Source of the DNA: Tolumonas auensis DSM 9187
Lineage (GTDB): Bacteria; Pseudomonadota; Gammaproteobacteria; Enterobacterales; Aeromonadaceae
Assembly: GCF_000023065.1 (NCBI RefSeq)
Contig: NC_012691.1
Location: 1,532,501-1,596,500 of the forward strand
Direction of reading: 5' to 3'
DNA length: 64,000 nt
Made by a program: the position numbers and the translations under genes. This document shows positions 25,504-35,167 of the stretch, one piece after another. Below the pieces are notes generated by a model. The model ran no database searches. It saw nothing but the letters and a program-made list of their open reading frames with translations, and was not told the origin of the DNA. Numbering within the stretch: position 1 is the stretch's first letter; each line of letters begins with the position of its first letter.

Positions 25504-26772
25504 ATGAAACACTCTATTCTGTTGATTTTATTAATAAGTGGTGGGTTGCTGGCCTGTCAGAATAAAACCACTCAGCTCCAGAAAAAAAGCCGGATCGATA
25601 TCAATCCGGTCACACAATGGCACTCCTTGCAGGAGTCGGGTTATGCCGGTGCCAGACCGGAACCCGGCGAAACGCGGGAAATGCTGTGGGCTCAGCAGAC
25701 ACGCCGAGGCGATGTCGCGTATGAGCTGATCATGTTCTACAGCCAGTATCCGCAGCACCCCGGCAAAGATAAATTACTGACGCTTGTCCGGCAGGCCGAT
25801 AAACGCCTGGCACCCAGTCAGCGTATCTGGCTCTGGGCCATGCTACGTCTGCCGGATGCCCTGAAAACAGAAACCACCGCGGCAGAGTTAAAGTCAGTCT
25901 GCCAGAACATCGCGGTGACTACGCCGGCATTTGGCTACACGCAACCTTCTAATCTGCAGTTATGCCGGCGTTTGCAACTGATGGCATTACGTCAGCAAGG
26001 TGACGCAGGATGGCCTGAACTGTTTGCGGCAATAAAAGCTGATCTGGATTCTAACCGTCTGCTGGACAGTGATGTTGTGCCGTTGATGACAACATTAACC
26101 AGCAGTTCTTCAGGGGCGCCGATGAGTAAACCGGCGATCGAGCTGGCAAGTCTGGCCGGTGGACGGAATCCGCAGGTCGAACTGATGCTGGCTGGTTTAT
26201 TACTCGGTCAGCCTGGCGAAGACGCAGAAACCAGCCAAATCGAAAAACGTCTCGTGGTATTGCATCAGCAAGGGGAAAAACAGGCTGCCTATTTACTCGG
26301 TCGTCTTTATCTGGAAGGGCGCAGAACAGTAGCGGATCCCCATAAAGCCGAAAACTGGCTGAAACAAAGTACCGAATTACCTGAAGCCAGTTATTTACTG
26401 GGACGACTGTACCTCAGTGGCATGCTGGATGGTGAGCTTCGTGTGCAGGAAGGTATAAACCTATTGGTCAAAGCAGCAAGAGAAGGCTACAGCAAAGCGG
26501 ACGTTGCTCTGGCAGATGCCTTCCTCCATACGCCGGGAATAAAAGCGAATCCTGTTTATGCCTGGGTTTTTGCCTCCCTTGCATTGGAACAACGGCCTGA
26601 CAGCCGCAAAGAGCAACAGCGGTTAGCCGATCTGAAATTAGATCTGCGCCAGCAGCAACAGGCTTCGGTGTTATTGGCGCAAGAGCGCAATAGCAGAAAA
26701 TTCAGAACAGCAGCACAGCTACCTCAGCTTCAGACACAAGTCAGTCAGACTGAGTTAGTCAGTAATTTCTAA
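25504..26772 (+). CDS. algK: AlgK-like outer-membrane lipoprotein with Sel1/TPR repeats
   Basis: A 422-residue lipoprotein. The signal sequence ends in the lipobox LLAC (cysteine at residue 18). The mature protein is alpha-helical, with Sel1-type repeats recognisable near AAYLLGRLYLEGRRTVADPHKAENWLKQ and ASYLLGRLYLSG. AlgK in Pseudomonas is a TPR lipoprotein that positions the AlgE porin and links the synthase to the outer membrane. Its place after alg44 and before algG is the standard one, but the algE gene that should follow is missing. Assignment rests on architecture and position more than on detailed sequence identity. Confidence 0.82.
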   Translation: MKHSILLILLISGGLLACQNKTTQLQKKSRIDINPVTQWHSLQESGYAGARPEPGETREMLWAQQTRRGDVAYELIMFYSQYPQHPGKDKLLTLVRQADKRLAPSQRIWLWAMLRLPDALKTETTAAELKSVCQNIAVTTPAFGYTQPSNLQLCRRLQLMALRQQGDAGWPELFAAIKADLDSNRLLDSDVVPLMTTLTSSSSGAPMSKPAIELASLAGGRNPQVELMLAGLLLGQPGEDAETSQIEKRLVVLHQQGEKQAAYLLGRLYLEGRRTVADPHKAENWLKQSTELPEASYLLGRLYLSGMLDGELRVQEGINLLVKAAREGYSKADVALADAFLHTPGIKANPVYAWVFASLALEQRPDSRKEQQRLADLKLDLRQQQQASVLLAQERNSRKFRTAAQLPQLQTQVSQTELVSNF

Positions 26773-26823
26773 CCGGAATGATGTTCTGTCCGCATTGCGG
26801 AACCGCTGATCAAGGAGTTGATC

Positions 26824-28377
26824 ATGAACAGAATGCTATTAGTCAGTATTACGGCTGCAGGATTGATGCTGGCGAGCCTGGTACAGGCTGTTCCTTATGA
26901 TATTCAGACTATTCAGCAAAATATGCTGGTTCAGGCTGTGCCTGAACTTCCGGATCTGAGCCGTTATACCCGACAAGCGGTGCTTGAGAAGCAGGCTAAA
27001 TGGCATAAAAAAACAGAAAAAGTCAATTTAGAGCGCATGATCAACGACATTGCTACCCGGAAATTTTTCAAAGGCGGCAAGTTAGGTGTATGGGCGAAAA
27101 AACAGGGGCAATTCCCGAAAGCCGTGTTTGTGCATGATGGTTTGCTGACGTTACCTGCACTTCACCAGCGTTTGCCTGATGCGTTAGTCAAGCTGAACAG
27201 TCATCAGTATTTACTGCGTTACCCGATTGTTGTCATGAACGGTGCGGCTTTGGCGATCTCGCCGGGAGAAGAGTTGTTAATGTCGCATGAACGCGGCAGT
27301 TTTGTGGTTAATGCCGGTGACTTTTTCATGGTGGACGGTGCCTTGCGTGGCTGGCGCGAAAAAGAAAAGGCTCCGGCCCGTTATGACGGTAACCGCGAGG
27401 AATACCGCCCGTTCTATATAGGCTGGAGTGGTTCCGGTACATACATCTATGGTTCTTTACTGGAGAGCCTGGGGTCATATAACAGTAAAGCGTATGGCTT
27501 TACACTCTCTACTTATACCGAACAGGATAGAATGTATGCGCCGATCGGGCTGAACCTCCATCAACGACCAACCGGCTGGCTGATCAACAGTCGGATCACC
27601 GATGTCTATTATGGTTTTTATTCCTATGAAGCCGAAAATGTCGCACTCGTCGGCAATAAATATTACGACAACATCTATTACGGTATTGATCCGCATGATC
27701 ACTCCTACCGCCTGATCATTGCTAAGAACGAAGTCTGGGGAACCCGCGAACGTCACGGCATCATCGGCTCACGGGATGTCAGCCATTCCTACATATTTGG
27801 CAATGTCACTCACGACAACAAACTGGCCGGTATCATGCTGGATCGGGCCAGCAATCATAATGTCATCGTACAGAACAGCAGTTATAACAACGGCAGTGAT
27901 GGCATCTCTATTTATGAAAGCCATCAGAACCTGATTGCCGCCAACCAGATCTACAACAACAAATTCCACGGTATTCGCTTTCGTAACAGCCTGGCTATCC
28001 GCATGCAGGACAACGTGATCCTGCAAAATGGCCGATATGGAATTTACGGTCATCTCAGTGATCTCATGGTTACCTATGACGCTGATTCAGGACATGAACC
28101 ACGCGATCTGAAATTAGATCCCTATGAAATGCGGGGCTCGGGTTCTGTCTCCGGCGGGATCATTGCCATGAACGGCAGCGGTGCGTTGTTTACCCAGGGG
28201 CTTGAAGAGATCGGCATTGGCAAACTGACCCTGGATCAAAATGGTCGTCGCGGCAACATCACGCTGGGCGGTGATTTATTGCCCTACAGCGATGAAATCG
28301 CCCGGGTATGGTATGGCGATTCCGCACCCGTTTATTTCCGTCAACCGCATTTATCACGCATGAATGGCCAGGGATGA
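26824..28377 (+). CDS. algG: Mannuronan C5-epimerase AlgG
   Basis: A 517-residue periplasmic enzyme that converts some D-mannuronate residues of the nascent chain to L-guluronate. Signal peptide MNRMLLVSITAAGLMLASLVQA (first 22 residues). The C-terminal two thirds is a right-handed parallel beta-helix of CASH repeats; the active-site DPHD motif is at 289-292 (YYGIDPHDHS), and segments such as ERHGIIGSRDV and FHGIRFRNS match Pseudomonas AlgG. The ATG at 26824 has AAGGAG six bases upstream. AlgG also protects the chain from AlgL as part of the periplasmic scaffold. Only 51 bases separate it from algK, leaving no room for algE. Confidence 0.95.
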   Translation: MNRMLLVSITAAGLMLASLVQAVPYDIQTIQQNMLVQAVPELPDLSRYTRQAVLEKQAKWHKKTEKVNLERMINDIATRKFFKGGKLGVWAKKQGQFPKAVFVHDGLLTLPALHQRLPDALVKLNSHQYLLRYPIVVMNGAALAISPGEELLMSHERGSFVVNAGDFFMVDGALRGWREKEKAPARYDGNREEYRPFYIGWSGSGTYIYGSLLESLGSYNSKAYGFTLSTYTEQDRMYAPIGLNLHQRPTGWLINSRITDVYYGFYSYEAENVALVGNKYYDNIYYGIDPHDHSYRLIIAKNEVWGTRERHGIIGSRDVSHSYIFGNVTHDNKLAGIMLDRASNHNVIVQNSSYNNGSDGISIYESHQNLIAANQIYNNKFHGIRFRNSLAIRMQDNVILQNGRYGIYGHLSDLMVTYDADSGHEPRDLKLDPYEMRGSGSVSGGIIAMNGSGALFTQGLEEIGIGKLTLDQNGRRGNITLGGDLLPYSDEIARVWYGDSAPVYFRQPHLSRMNGQG

Positions 28378-28388
28378 GGAGACAGATC

Positions 28389-29750
28389 ATGACAAATTAC
28401 CGGAATATGTTGATGGTCGTAGCTCTGGTATGTGGTTCATCACTCGCAGCCACTCCCGGGAGTGCAAATGATCCCCAATATGTGGCTGAACCTTGTTGTC
28501 AGCTGTGCCCTGATGCTCAGCAGGGAAATGCGAATGTCCCCGGTGGATTACAGGAAGGGCGTGATGGCTGGTTATTCACGTCAGCCAGTCGGGCATTGGC
28601 ACCCGCGGATTCAGAATACCGGATGTTGTTGTCGTTATTTGCACGGCAATTAGCAGAAAAAGGCACTTCTCTGATGCTGGTGATGCCGCCGCCGCGTTCA
28701 TTGATGTATGCCGAAAAACAACGGGGAAAAAGCGATGCGGATAGTTTGCAGATGTATCTGCAAACGCTGAATGAGTTCCGACAAGCGGGGATCCAGGTTC
28801 CAGCCTATGAACAACTATTACTTCAGACCGGGGAGAAAACCGAGCCGTTTTTCTTCAAGCGGGATCTGAACTGGACATCGGCCGGCGCGCGTAAAAGCGC
28901 AGATTTTGTGGCGACGGAGATCCGCAAGTTACCACTATTTCATCAATTACCGGAACAGCGTTTCGTCACACAAACCCAGGGCTGGCTGAAAGTAAGTGGC
29001 GAGTTAAATAATCAGTCCGGCGCGGCGTGCGGGGGGCAACGTTACCCGCTGGAATATACACCACACGTTGTAACGCAGGCTGTCAGCGACGACACGAATA
29101 AACCCAATCGTATTTTGCTGGTGGGCTCCAGCCGCTCTGTAGACAGCCATTTTAATTTCAATGGATTTCTGCAACAGGCGCTGGCCCGCAAGATTGAAAA
29201 TCATACCGATGCCACCGGCAACAGCACTCAGAGCTGGCTGAAAATGTTAGCTTCAGATCGTTTCCAGCATCAGCCGCCGGCTCTGGTCTTATGGGAGTTG
29301 CCCTATGAAAGCCGGGAATTAAGCACATCTCTTTTACGTCAAATGGTGGCACTGGTCGGGAATGGTTGTGAAACCAGACCTGTGCTTCTGCATGAGGTAA
29401 AAACCATTTCCGTGCCGCAAACAGAAGATCTGATATTTGCCAATAAGTTGCTTGAAACCGCGCCGGAACAACTGGTCTTTGATCTGACTTTTAATAATCC
29501 CAAAATCGAGCAACTGCTGCTGACCGTCTGGTTTTCTGATGGAGGCAAAAGTGATTTTCAAATCAGGAAAAATACAGCTTCCGTGACGGATGGTCGTTTC
29601 AGCTTTGTTCTCGGAAACATTCAGTCCAAACAACAGCGCCAGTTCGTGTCGATGGATTTGACCCTTCCCGACAGTCAGAGCCGGAATCTCAAAGTCAGCG
29701 CCAATGTATGCCGTTTGCAGGGCAAGTTACTACAGGCAGCGGGGAGATAA
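28389..29750 (+). CDS. algX: AlgX-like alginate scaffold protein with altered acetyltransferase site
   Basis: A 453-residue periplasmic protein with an N-terminal signal peptide and AlgX architecture: an SGNH-like domain (about 55-330) and a C-terminal carbohydrate-binding module (about 345-453). FFFKRDLNWTSAGAR aligns with the Pseudomonas segment FFRTDHHWTPYGAR, where Asp174 and His176 are catalytic. Here the Asp is kept (D159) but the His is N161 (codon AAC at 28869-28871). The nucleophile region is VGSSRS (245-250), with the Ser retained. Loss of the His predicts no O-acetyltransferase activity, consistent with the missing algI/J/F genes; a scaffold role would remain. GAGGAGA precedes the ATG at 28389. 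Confidence 0.9.
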   Translation: MTNYRNMLMVVALVCGSSLAATPGSANDPQYVAEPCCQLCPDAQQGNANVPGGLQEGRDGWLFTSASRALAPADSEYRMLLSLFARQLAEKGTSLMLVMPPPRSLMYAEKQRGKSDADSLQMYLQTLNEFRQAGIQVPAYEQLLLQTGEKTEPFFFKRDLNWTSAGARKSADFVATEIRKLPLFHQLPEQRFVTQTQGWLKVSGELNNQSGAACGGQRYPLEYTPHVVTQAVSDDTNKPNRILLVGSSRSVDSHFNFNGFLQQALARKIENHTDATGNSTQSWLKMLASDRFQHQPPALVLWELPYESRELSTSLLRQMVALVGNGCETRPVLLHEVKTISVPQTEDLIFANKLLETAPEQLVFDLTFNNPKIEQLLLTVWFSDGGKSDFQIRKNTASVTDGRFSFVLGNIQSKQQRQFVSMDLTLPDSQSRNLKVSANVCRLQGKLLQAAGR

Positions 29751-29752
29751 CC

Positions 29753-30907
29753 ATGAAACAGCCTCTCTGGTTTTTAGGTATATGGTTCATGGCTGCTCAG
29801 GTTCAGGCTGAATTACTGGCTCCCGGGGGGTATCTGCAAGGTTCTTTGCAATTAAAGGAATCCGGTAAAGCGTTGGTTTGTCCGGCTGTCGCTGTGTACT
29901 CCGGTGAACTGGATCTGCCGAGTAAATATGTACAGACAGAAAAATCAAAAGATGTGATTGATGAAGAGAATGATGCCCGTTATAAGGCACTTTCTGCACC
30001 CATGTCAGATTTACAGCAACTTTCCGCCACCATGACAGACCGATTGTTTAAGGGGAAAGGGACGGCGGGAGACATGGCCTGTTTACGTCGTCACTGGCTG
30101 GCCTGGGCGGAAGCGGATGCCTTATTGCAACCGGCTAAAACTGCATCCGGTAAGGCGGTGCGTAAATGGACACTGGCTGCGATTTCGGCCAACTATCTGA
30201 AAATAAAGCTGAATCTTCCATCAGAAGATACGCCGTTATTTCCCAAAACCGAGCAACAGGCGTTAGAAAACTGGCTGGCAAAATTAGCCATGGAAGTCAT
30301 GCCCGACTACAGCAATCGCCGGCCGGAGCAAATTAATAATCACGACTACTGGGCGGCCTGGGGGGTGATGGCAACAGCTGTGGTGCTGAACCGGCAGGAT
30401 ATGTTCGATTGGGCCGGTAACGTTTATCAAACCGCAATGATGCAAATTACCGCGGAAGGCATTTTGCCCAATGAGCTGAAACGCCGCAGCAAAGCACTCA
30501 GTTATCACAATTTTGCACTGCAGCCGCTGGTCTTGCTGGCTGCATTTGGTGAGGCCAATCAACAGCATTGGCTGGAAGCAAAAAATTCCGCACTCCAGCG
30601 ACTGGCGAATCTGGTGATCAACAATGTCGATGACAGCCATTCACTGGAACAAGCCGCAGGCGTGAAACAGGCTGATGAAAGCTTGCGCGAACACAGCCGG
30701 CTTTCATGGTTAGCCCCCTACATCGCCATCTCCGGAGATAAGCGCTGGCTGCCGTTACTCAAATCATTATCGTCGCTGAAAACCACCCGGCTCGGCGGCG
30801 ATCTGCAATATCTCTATCTGCGAAATGAGCCTGGGCTGGCTGATAAACAAGCCCGTGTAGTCGTAGGGACGATGACGATCCCGAACAACATGGAGCAACA
30901 ATCATGA
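29753..30907 (+). CDS. algL: Periplasmic poly(beta-D-mannuronate) lyase AlgL (PL5)
   Basis: A 384-residue PL5 lyase with signal peptide (MKQPLWFLGIWFMAAQVQA). The diagnostic motif is INNHDYWAAW (NNHSYWAAW in Pseudomonas), with the second conserved region KRRSKALSYHNFAL containing the Arg and Tyr used in beta-elimination. AlgL degrades polymer that is mislocalised in the periplasm during export, and is essential or nearly so in strains that make alginate. It follows algX directly (three-base gap), and its TGA overlaps the ATG of algA (ATGA). Confidence 0.93.
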   Translation: MKQPLWFLGIWFMAAQVQAELLAPGGYLQGSLQLKESGKALVCPAVAVYSGELDLPSKYVQTEKSKDVIDEENDARYKALSAPMSDLQQLSATMTDRLFKGKGTAGDMACLRRHWLAWAEADALLQPAKTASGKAVRKWTLAAISANYLKIKLNLPSEDTPLFPKTEQQALENWLAKLAMEVMPDYSNRRPEQINNHDYWAAWGVMATAVVLNRQDMFDWAGNVYQTAMMQITAEGILPNELKRRSKALSYHNFALQPLVLLAAFGEANQQHWLEAKNSALQRLANLVINNVDDSHSLEQAAGVKQADESLREHSRLSWLAPYIAISGDKRWLPLLKSLSSLKTTRLGGDLQYLYLRNEPGLADKQARVVVGTMTIPNNMEQQS

Positions 30908-32373
30908 TTCCTGTGATTTTGTCTGGTGGTAGTGGCTCACGACTCTGGCCGCTTTCCCGTAAACAGTATCCAAAGCAATTTCTGAATCTGTTGGGAGAAC
31001 ACACACTTTTACAGCAGACAGTAATGAGATTACCGGAAAAACAGTTCGGTAAACCATTTCTGGTTTGTAATCAGCTGCACCGGTTTATTGTCCGGGAGCA
31101 AATGCAGCATATCAAACGGTCAACCCACAGTGTGTTGCTTGAACCGTTTGGCCGGAATACAGCACCTGCCGTGGCACTGTCCGCCATGCTGATTCTTGAA
31201 GAACAAGATGATGATCTGATGCTGGTGTTGCCGGCTGATCATGTGATCCGTGATGTTCCGGCTTTTCATGCAGCGCTGGAACGGGGCCGGGTCGCAGCGG
31301 AACAGGGCAAGCTGGTGTTATTCGGTATCGTGCCGACCGCACCGGAGACCGGCTATGGCTATGTGAAAAGTCATAACGTCAATGGCATGGAGGCCGTGCC
31401 AGTAGAACGATTTGTCGAAAAACCAGATCGAGCTACCGCCATCAACTTCCTGGCCAGTGGCGATTATTTCTGGAACAGCGGCATCTTTATGTTTAAAGCC
31501 AGCCGCTACCTTCAGGAACTGAAGAAATTCCAGCCGTACATCTACGATAACTGCCAGTTGTCGCTGGAGCGTAAATTCCGCGATCTCGATTTCTGGCGTA
31601 TCGATCCGGACAGTTTCGCTTTCTGTCCTGACGATTCCATTGACTACGCCATCATGGAAAAAACCGATGATGCGGTAGTAGTGCCACTACAGGCCGGATG
31701 GAGTGATGTCGGTAGCTGGTCTGCGTTGTGGGAAGAGCAGGACAAAGACGAGAACTTCAATCTGGTAAAAGGCGAAGCTGAACTGATAGATACCGGGCAC
31801 AGCTATGTTCATACCACTCATCGTCTGGTTAGTCTGATCGGTATGCAGGATACCGTCGTGATAGAAACCAAAGACGCGGTACTGGTTGCGAATATCAACA
31901 AAGTGCAGGACGTGAAACAGCTGGTGAAACAGCTGGAAAAAGAAGATCGCCCGGAAGTGCAGCACCACCGGGAAAAATTCCGGCCCTGGGGCAGTGTGGA
32001 TTCCATTGATAAAGGCCAGCGGTTTGGTGTCCGGCATATGGTGATTCAACCAGGGCAAAGCATTTCGTTACACCGGCATTTACACCGGTCCGAACATTGG
32101 GTGGTTGTTTCCGGGTGTGCGCAGGCCACGATCGGAGAAGAGACCGTTCTGATGGGCGAAAACCAGTCGACCTATATTCCGGCAGGAATCTTTCACCGCC
32201 TCAGCAACCCCGGCCAGGTGCCACTGGAGATCATCGAGATCCAGACCGGGAGTTATTTGCAGGATAACGATATTGAACGCATCGCGGATATGTATGGCCG
32301 TGTCAATGAACGGGATTCAGTGCCTGTTCAGGGCTGGCCTATGGCGCAAGGCGTTCGGATCATTCCGCATTAA
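30904..32373 (+). CDS. algA: Bifunctional mannose-6-phosphate isomerase / mannose-1-phosphate guanylyltransferase
   Basis: A 489-residue enzyme with both ends of the GDP-mannose route. The N-terminal nucleotidyltransferase domain has GGSGSRLWPLSRKQYPKQF (guanylyltransferase signature) and FVEKPD; the C-terminal cupin (about 385-470) is the type II phosphomannose isomerase domain with LHRHLHRSEHWVVV. It makes mannose 6-phosphate from fructose 6-phosphate and GDP-mannose from mannose 1-phosphate. The start overlaps algL by four bases, indicating translational coupling. In Pseudomonas algA is the last gene of the operon; here three more genes follow. Confidence 0.95.
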   Translation: MIPVILSGGSGSRLWPLSRKQYPKQFLNLLGEHTLLQQTVMRLPEKQFGKPFLVCNQLHRFIVREQMQHIKRSTHSVLLEPFGRNTAPAVALSAMLILEEQDDDLMLVLPADHVIRDVPAFHAALERGRVAAEQGKLVLFGIVPTAPETGYGYVKSHNVNGMEAVPVERFVEKPDRATAINFLASGDYFWNSGIFMFKASRYLQELKKFQPYIYDNCQLSLERKFRDLDFWRIDPDSFAFCPDDSIDYAIMEKTDDAVVVPLQAGWSDVGSWSALWEEQDKDENFNLVKGEAELIDTGHSYVHTTHRLVSLIGMQDTVVIETKDAVLVANINKVQDVKQLVKQLEKEDRPEVQHHREKFRPWGSVDSIDKGQRFGVRHMVIQPGQSISLHRHLHRSEHWVVVSGCAQATIGEETVLMGENQSTYIPAGIFHRLSNPGQVPLEIIEIQTGSYLQDNDIERIADMYGRVNERDSVPVQGWPMAQGVRIIPH

Positions 32374-32467
32374 CTCAATAACAAATGCCGGGTTGACTGG
32401 TGCCGATAACAGGCACTGGTCAGTCATAGTGCGCAATCGGAACAGTTGATAGCAGAGGAAAAGCAAA

Positions 32468-33841
32468 ATGGGATCATTTAATTGCTTTAAGGCCTACGAT
32501 ATTCGTGGGCGACTCGGTGAAGAGCTTGATGAAGATGTTGCTTATCGTATTGGTCGTGCTTTCGTCCGATACCTCAGTGCCCATTCGGTTGTAGTCGGTG
32601 GTGACGTCCGCCTTTCGAGTGAGCCTTTAAAACAAGCCTTGATCCAGGGGCTGCGTGACAGTGGTGCCAATGTCATCGATCTGGGTATGACCGGTACAGA
32701 AGAAATATATTTTGCTACCTGGTTTTTAGGTGTTGATGGCGGTATCGAAGTGACCGCATCCCACAATCCAATCGATTATAACGGAATGAAACTGGTCAGA
32801 GAGGGAAGTCGCCCGATCAGTGGTGATACCGGATTAGGCGAAATCCGGCGTATGGCTGAAATGATCGACTATGGTCCGCAAGCAGAAACTCCCGGGAGCT
32901 ACCGCAAAGAGAGTTTGCTTTCTGCTTATGTTGATCACCTGATGACGTATATCGATCTCGAAAACATTCAGCCAACCCGACTGGTGGTCAACTCGGGTAA
33001 TGGTGCTGCAGGGCATGTCATTGATGCAATTGAGCGTGTTTTCATCAGCCGGAACGTGCCGGTCGAGTTTATCAAGATCCATCATGAACCCGACGGTACC
33101 TTTCCGCATGGTATTCCTAATCCGCTGTTACCTGAAAATCGCAGCGATACCGAGCGGGCAGTTCAGGCGTATGGCGCCAGAATGGGCATTGCGTGGGATG
33201 GTGATTTCGACCGTTGCTTCCTGTTTGATGAACATGGCGAGTTCATCGAAGGTTATTACATTGTGGGCTTGCTGGCGGAAAGTTTCCTGCTCAAGAAACC
33301 GGGTGCCAGCATCATTTACGATCCCCGTCTGACCTGGAATACCGAAGAAATTGTCGCTGACAATGGTGGTATTCCGGTTATGTCAAAGACCGGGCATGCG
33401 TTTATTAAAGAACGGATGCGGGCAGAAGATGCCATTTATGGTGGTGAGATGAGCGCACATCATTACTTCCGCGATTTTGCTTACTGCGACAGTGGCATGA
33501 TCCCATGGTTGTTAGTGCTGGAACTGCTTTCCGTCCGGGGCAAACCGCTCTCCACGCTGGTGGAGGAAAGGATCGCCCGTTTTCCATCCCCCGGTGAAAT
33601 CAACAGCCATCTCAGCGAACCGCAACATGCCATACAGCGAGTATTGGCCACATACAGCAATGCCGCCCGGCACATCGATTACACCGATGGGATCAGTCTT
33701 ACCTTTGATGACTGGCGATTTAATCTGCGTAGCTCAAATACCGAACCGGTTGTCCGGCTCAACGTTGAATCACGTGGCAACGTGGCGTTGATGCAGGAAA
33801 AAACCGATGAAATATTAACGCTGTTGCGTCAGGGAGGATGA
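32468..33841 (+). CDS. cpsG: Phosphomannomutase (CpsG/ManB type)
   Basis: A 457-residue alpha-D-phosphohexomutase that converts mannose 6-phosphate to mannose 1-phosphate. The phosphoserine loop is [13 protein letters not shown], the metal loop is [10 protein letters not shown], the sugar loop is [13 protein letters not shown], and the C-terminal phosphate loop is LRSSNTEPV. Overall it resembles enterobacterial CpsG/ManB (FKAYDIRG near the start) more than Pseudomonas AlgC. Pseudomonas algC is unlinked to its alginate operon, so its inclusion here makes the cluster self-sufficient for GDP-mannose. GAGGAA lies before the ATG. Confidence 0.93.
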   Translation: MGSFNCFKAYDIRGRLGEELDEDVAYRIGRAFVRYLSAHSVVVGGDVRLSSEPLKQALIQGLRDSGANVIDLGMTGTEEIYFATWFLGVDGGIEVTASHNPIDYNGMKLVREGSRPISGDTGLGEIRRMAEMIDYGPQAETPGSYRKESLLSAYVDHLMTYIDLENIQPTRLVVNSGNGAAGHVIDAIERVFISRNVPVEFIKIHHEPDGTFPHGIPNPLLPENRSDTERAVQAYGARMGIAWDGDFDRCFLFDEHGEFIEGYYIVGLLAESFLLKKPGASIIYDPRLTWNTEEIVADNGGIPVMSKTGHAFIKERMRAEDAIYGGEMSAHHYFRDFAYCDSGMIPWLLVLELLSVRGKPLSTLVEERIARFPSPGEINSHLSEPQHAIQRVLATYSNAARHIDYTDGISLTFDDWRFNLRSSNTEPVVRLNVESRGNVALMQEKTDEILTLLRQGG

Positions 33842-33845
33842 AATC

Positions 33846-35105
33846 ATGAAAATGAAGGAAGAAACATTTCAGGCGGTATGGCAGGCCATTGGCAGTGAAT
33901 CACTGCAACAACCACTCTGGCTGAAAAATAGTTTGCAACACTATGAGTGGGGCACAACCGACGTTTTACCCTGGTTGCTGGGTATTGCCAATCCGGAGCA
34001 ACAACCTCAGGCTGAGGTCTGGGTCGGGGCACATCCCAAGGCACCTTCAGAAGTTATTTTCCCTGAGGGCAGCGTCATGCTGGATAAACTGATCGACAGT
34101 CAACCCCATGCGGTACTGGGTGCGCATTCGATCACACGTTTCGGGCCAAAACTCCCGTTTTTATTCAAAATTCTCTCTGCCAGAAAGGCTCTGTCCATTC
34201 AGGTTCATCCTGACTTGGCTCAGGCACAAGCCGGGTTTGCGCATGAGGAGGCTGTTGGCATTCCGATTACCGCGCCAGAACGTAATTATCCGGATGCCAA
34301 TCATAAGCCGGAGCTGCTGTATGCCTTGACCCCGTTTTACGGATTGATTGGTTTCCGGCCGATTGACGAAATAGTGCGTCTGTTAACGCTGGCCGGTGAA
34401 CAGCAATTACTGCAATGGGCAGAGCATCTGCAAAAAGGGAGAGAATCTGCATTAGTTCCCTTTTATCGCTGGCTTTTGTTGTTATCACACAAAGAGGTTA
34501 CACATTTACTGTCTGCCATATCACCCAGCCTGCAATTCAATCCGGAACCGACATTTACCGAGATCCAGCGACTGGCGCATGAATACCCGGCTGATAGCGG
34601 TGTTCTCGCTCCGCTGGTATTGAATCTGGTATCTCTGGTTCCGGGGGAGGCAATCTTCATTCCGGCCAGAACCCCGCATGCTTATTTGCGGGGTACGGGT
34701 ATCGAAGTCATGGCCTGTTCCGACAATGTGCTGCGGGCCGGATTGACGCCAAAACATATCTCCCCCGGTGAGCTGCTGAACACAGTGATATTCCAGAGTA
34801 TGCAACCAGAAATCATACGACCGGCAGTTGTTGGAATGGAACAACGCTTTTCTGTTCCGGTGGATGATTTTGAGTTGTCGATTGTGCGTCTGCAACAGGG
34901 GGATCATTTCCCTGCGGGTATGTCGGCCGATGCAGAGTTGCTCTATTGCCTGAAAGGTGAAGTTTCACTGACGAATGAACTCGGCGAGTCCTGGCTATTA
35001 GCACCGGCAACAAGTGTGTTATTGCCTGCCGCCAGTACAGGATGGCAATTAAGTGGTTATGGAAAGATAGCCCGAGTGCGTATCAGACCGTCGTTGATGC
35101 ATTAA
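33846..35105 (+). CDS. manA: Mannose-6-phosphate isomerase, type I
   Basis: A 419-residue zinc-dependent isomerase of the ManA family. Recognisable segments are WGTTDVLPWLLG, AEVWVGAHPKAPS, FLFKILSARKALSIQVHPDLAQA (zinc ligands in the QVHP region), NHKPELLYAL and IFIPARTPHAYLRGTGIEVMACSDNVLRAGLTPKH (the last two sets are standard ManA motifs). It duplicates the isomerase activity already present in the C-terminal domain of AlgA, so the operon carries both type I and type II isomerases. The start follows the cpsG stop by four bases with GGAGGA upstream. Confidence 0.94.
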   Translation: MKMKEETFQAVWQAIGSESLQQPLWLKNSLQHYEWGTTDVLPWLLGIANPEQQPQAEVWVGAHPKAPSEVIFPEGSVMLDKLIDSQPHAVLGAHSITRFGPKLPFLFKILSARKALSIQVHPDLAQAQAGFAHEEAVGIPITAPERNYPDANHKPELLYALTPFYGLIGFRPIDEIVRLLTLAGEQQLLQWAEHLQKGRESALVPFYRWLLLLSHKEVTHLLSAISPSLQFNPEPTFTEIQRLAHEYPADSGVLAPLVLNLVSLVPGEAIFIPARTPHAYLRGTGIEVMACSDNVLRAGLTPKHISPGELLNTVIFQSMQPEIIRPAVVGMEQRFSVPVDDFELSIVRLQQGDHFPAGMSADAELLYCLKGEVSLTNELGESWLLAPATSVLLPAASTGWQLSGYGKIARVRIRPSLMH

Positions 35106-35167
35106 TCAATGTGGCCTGATTTTTAATTATGCAGAAAAATCAGGCTGCGTTATCCGGAGAAAAGCTC

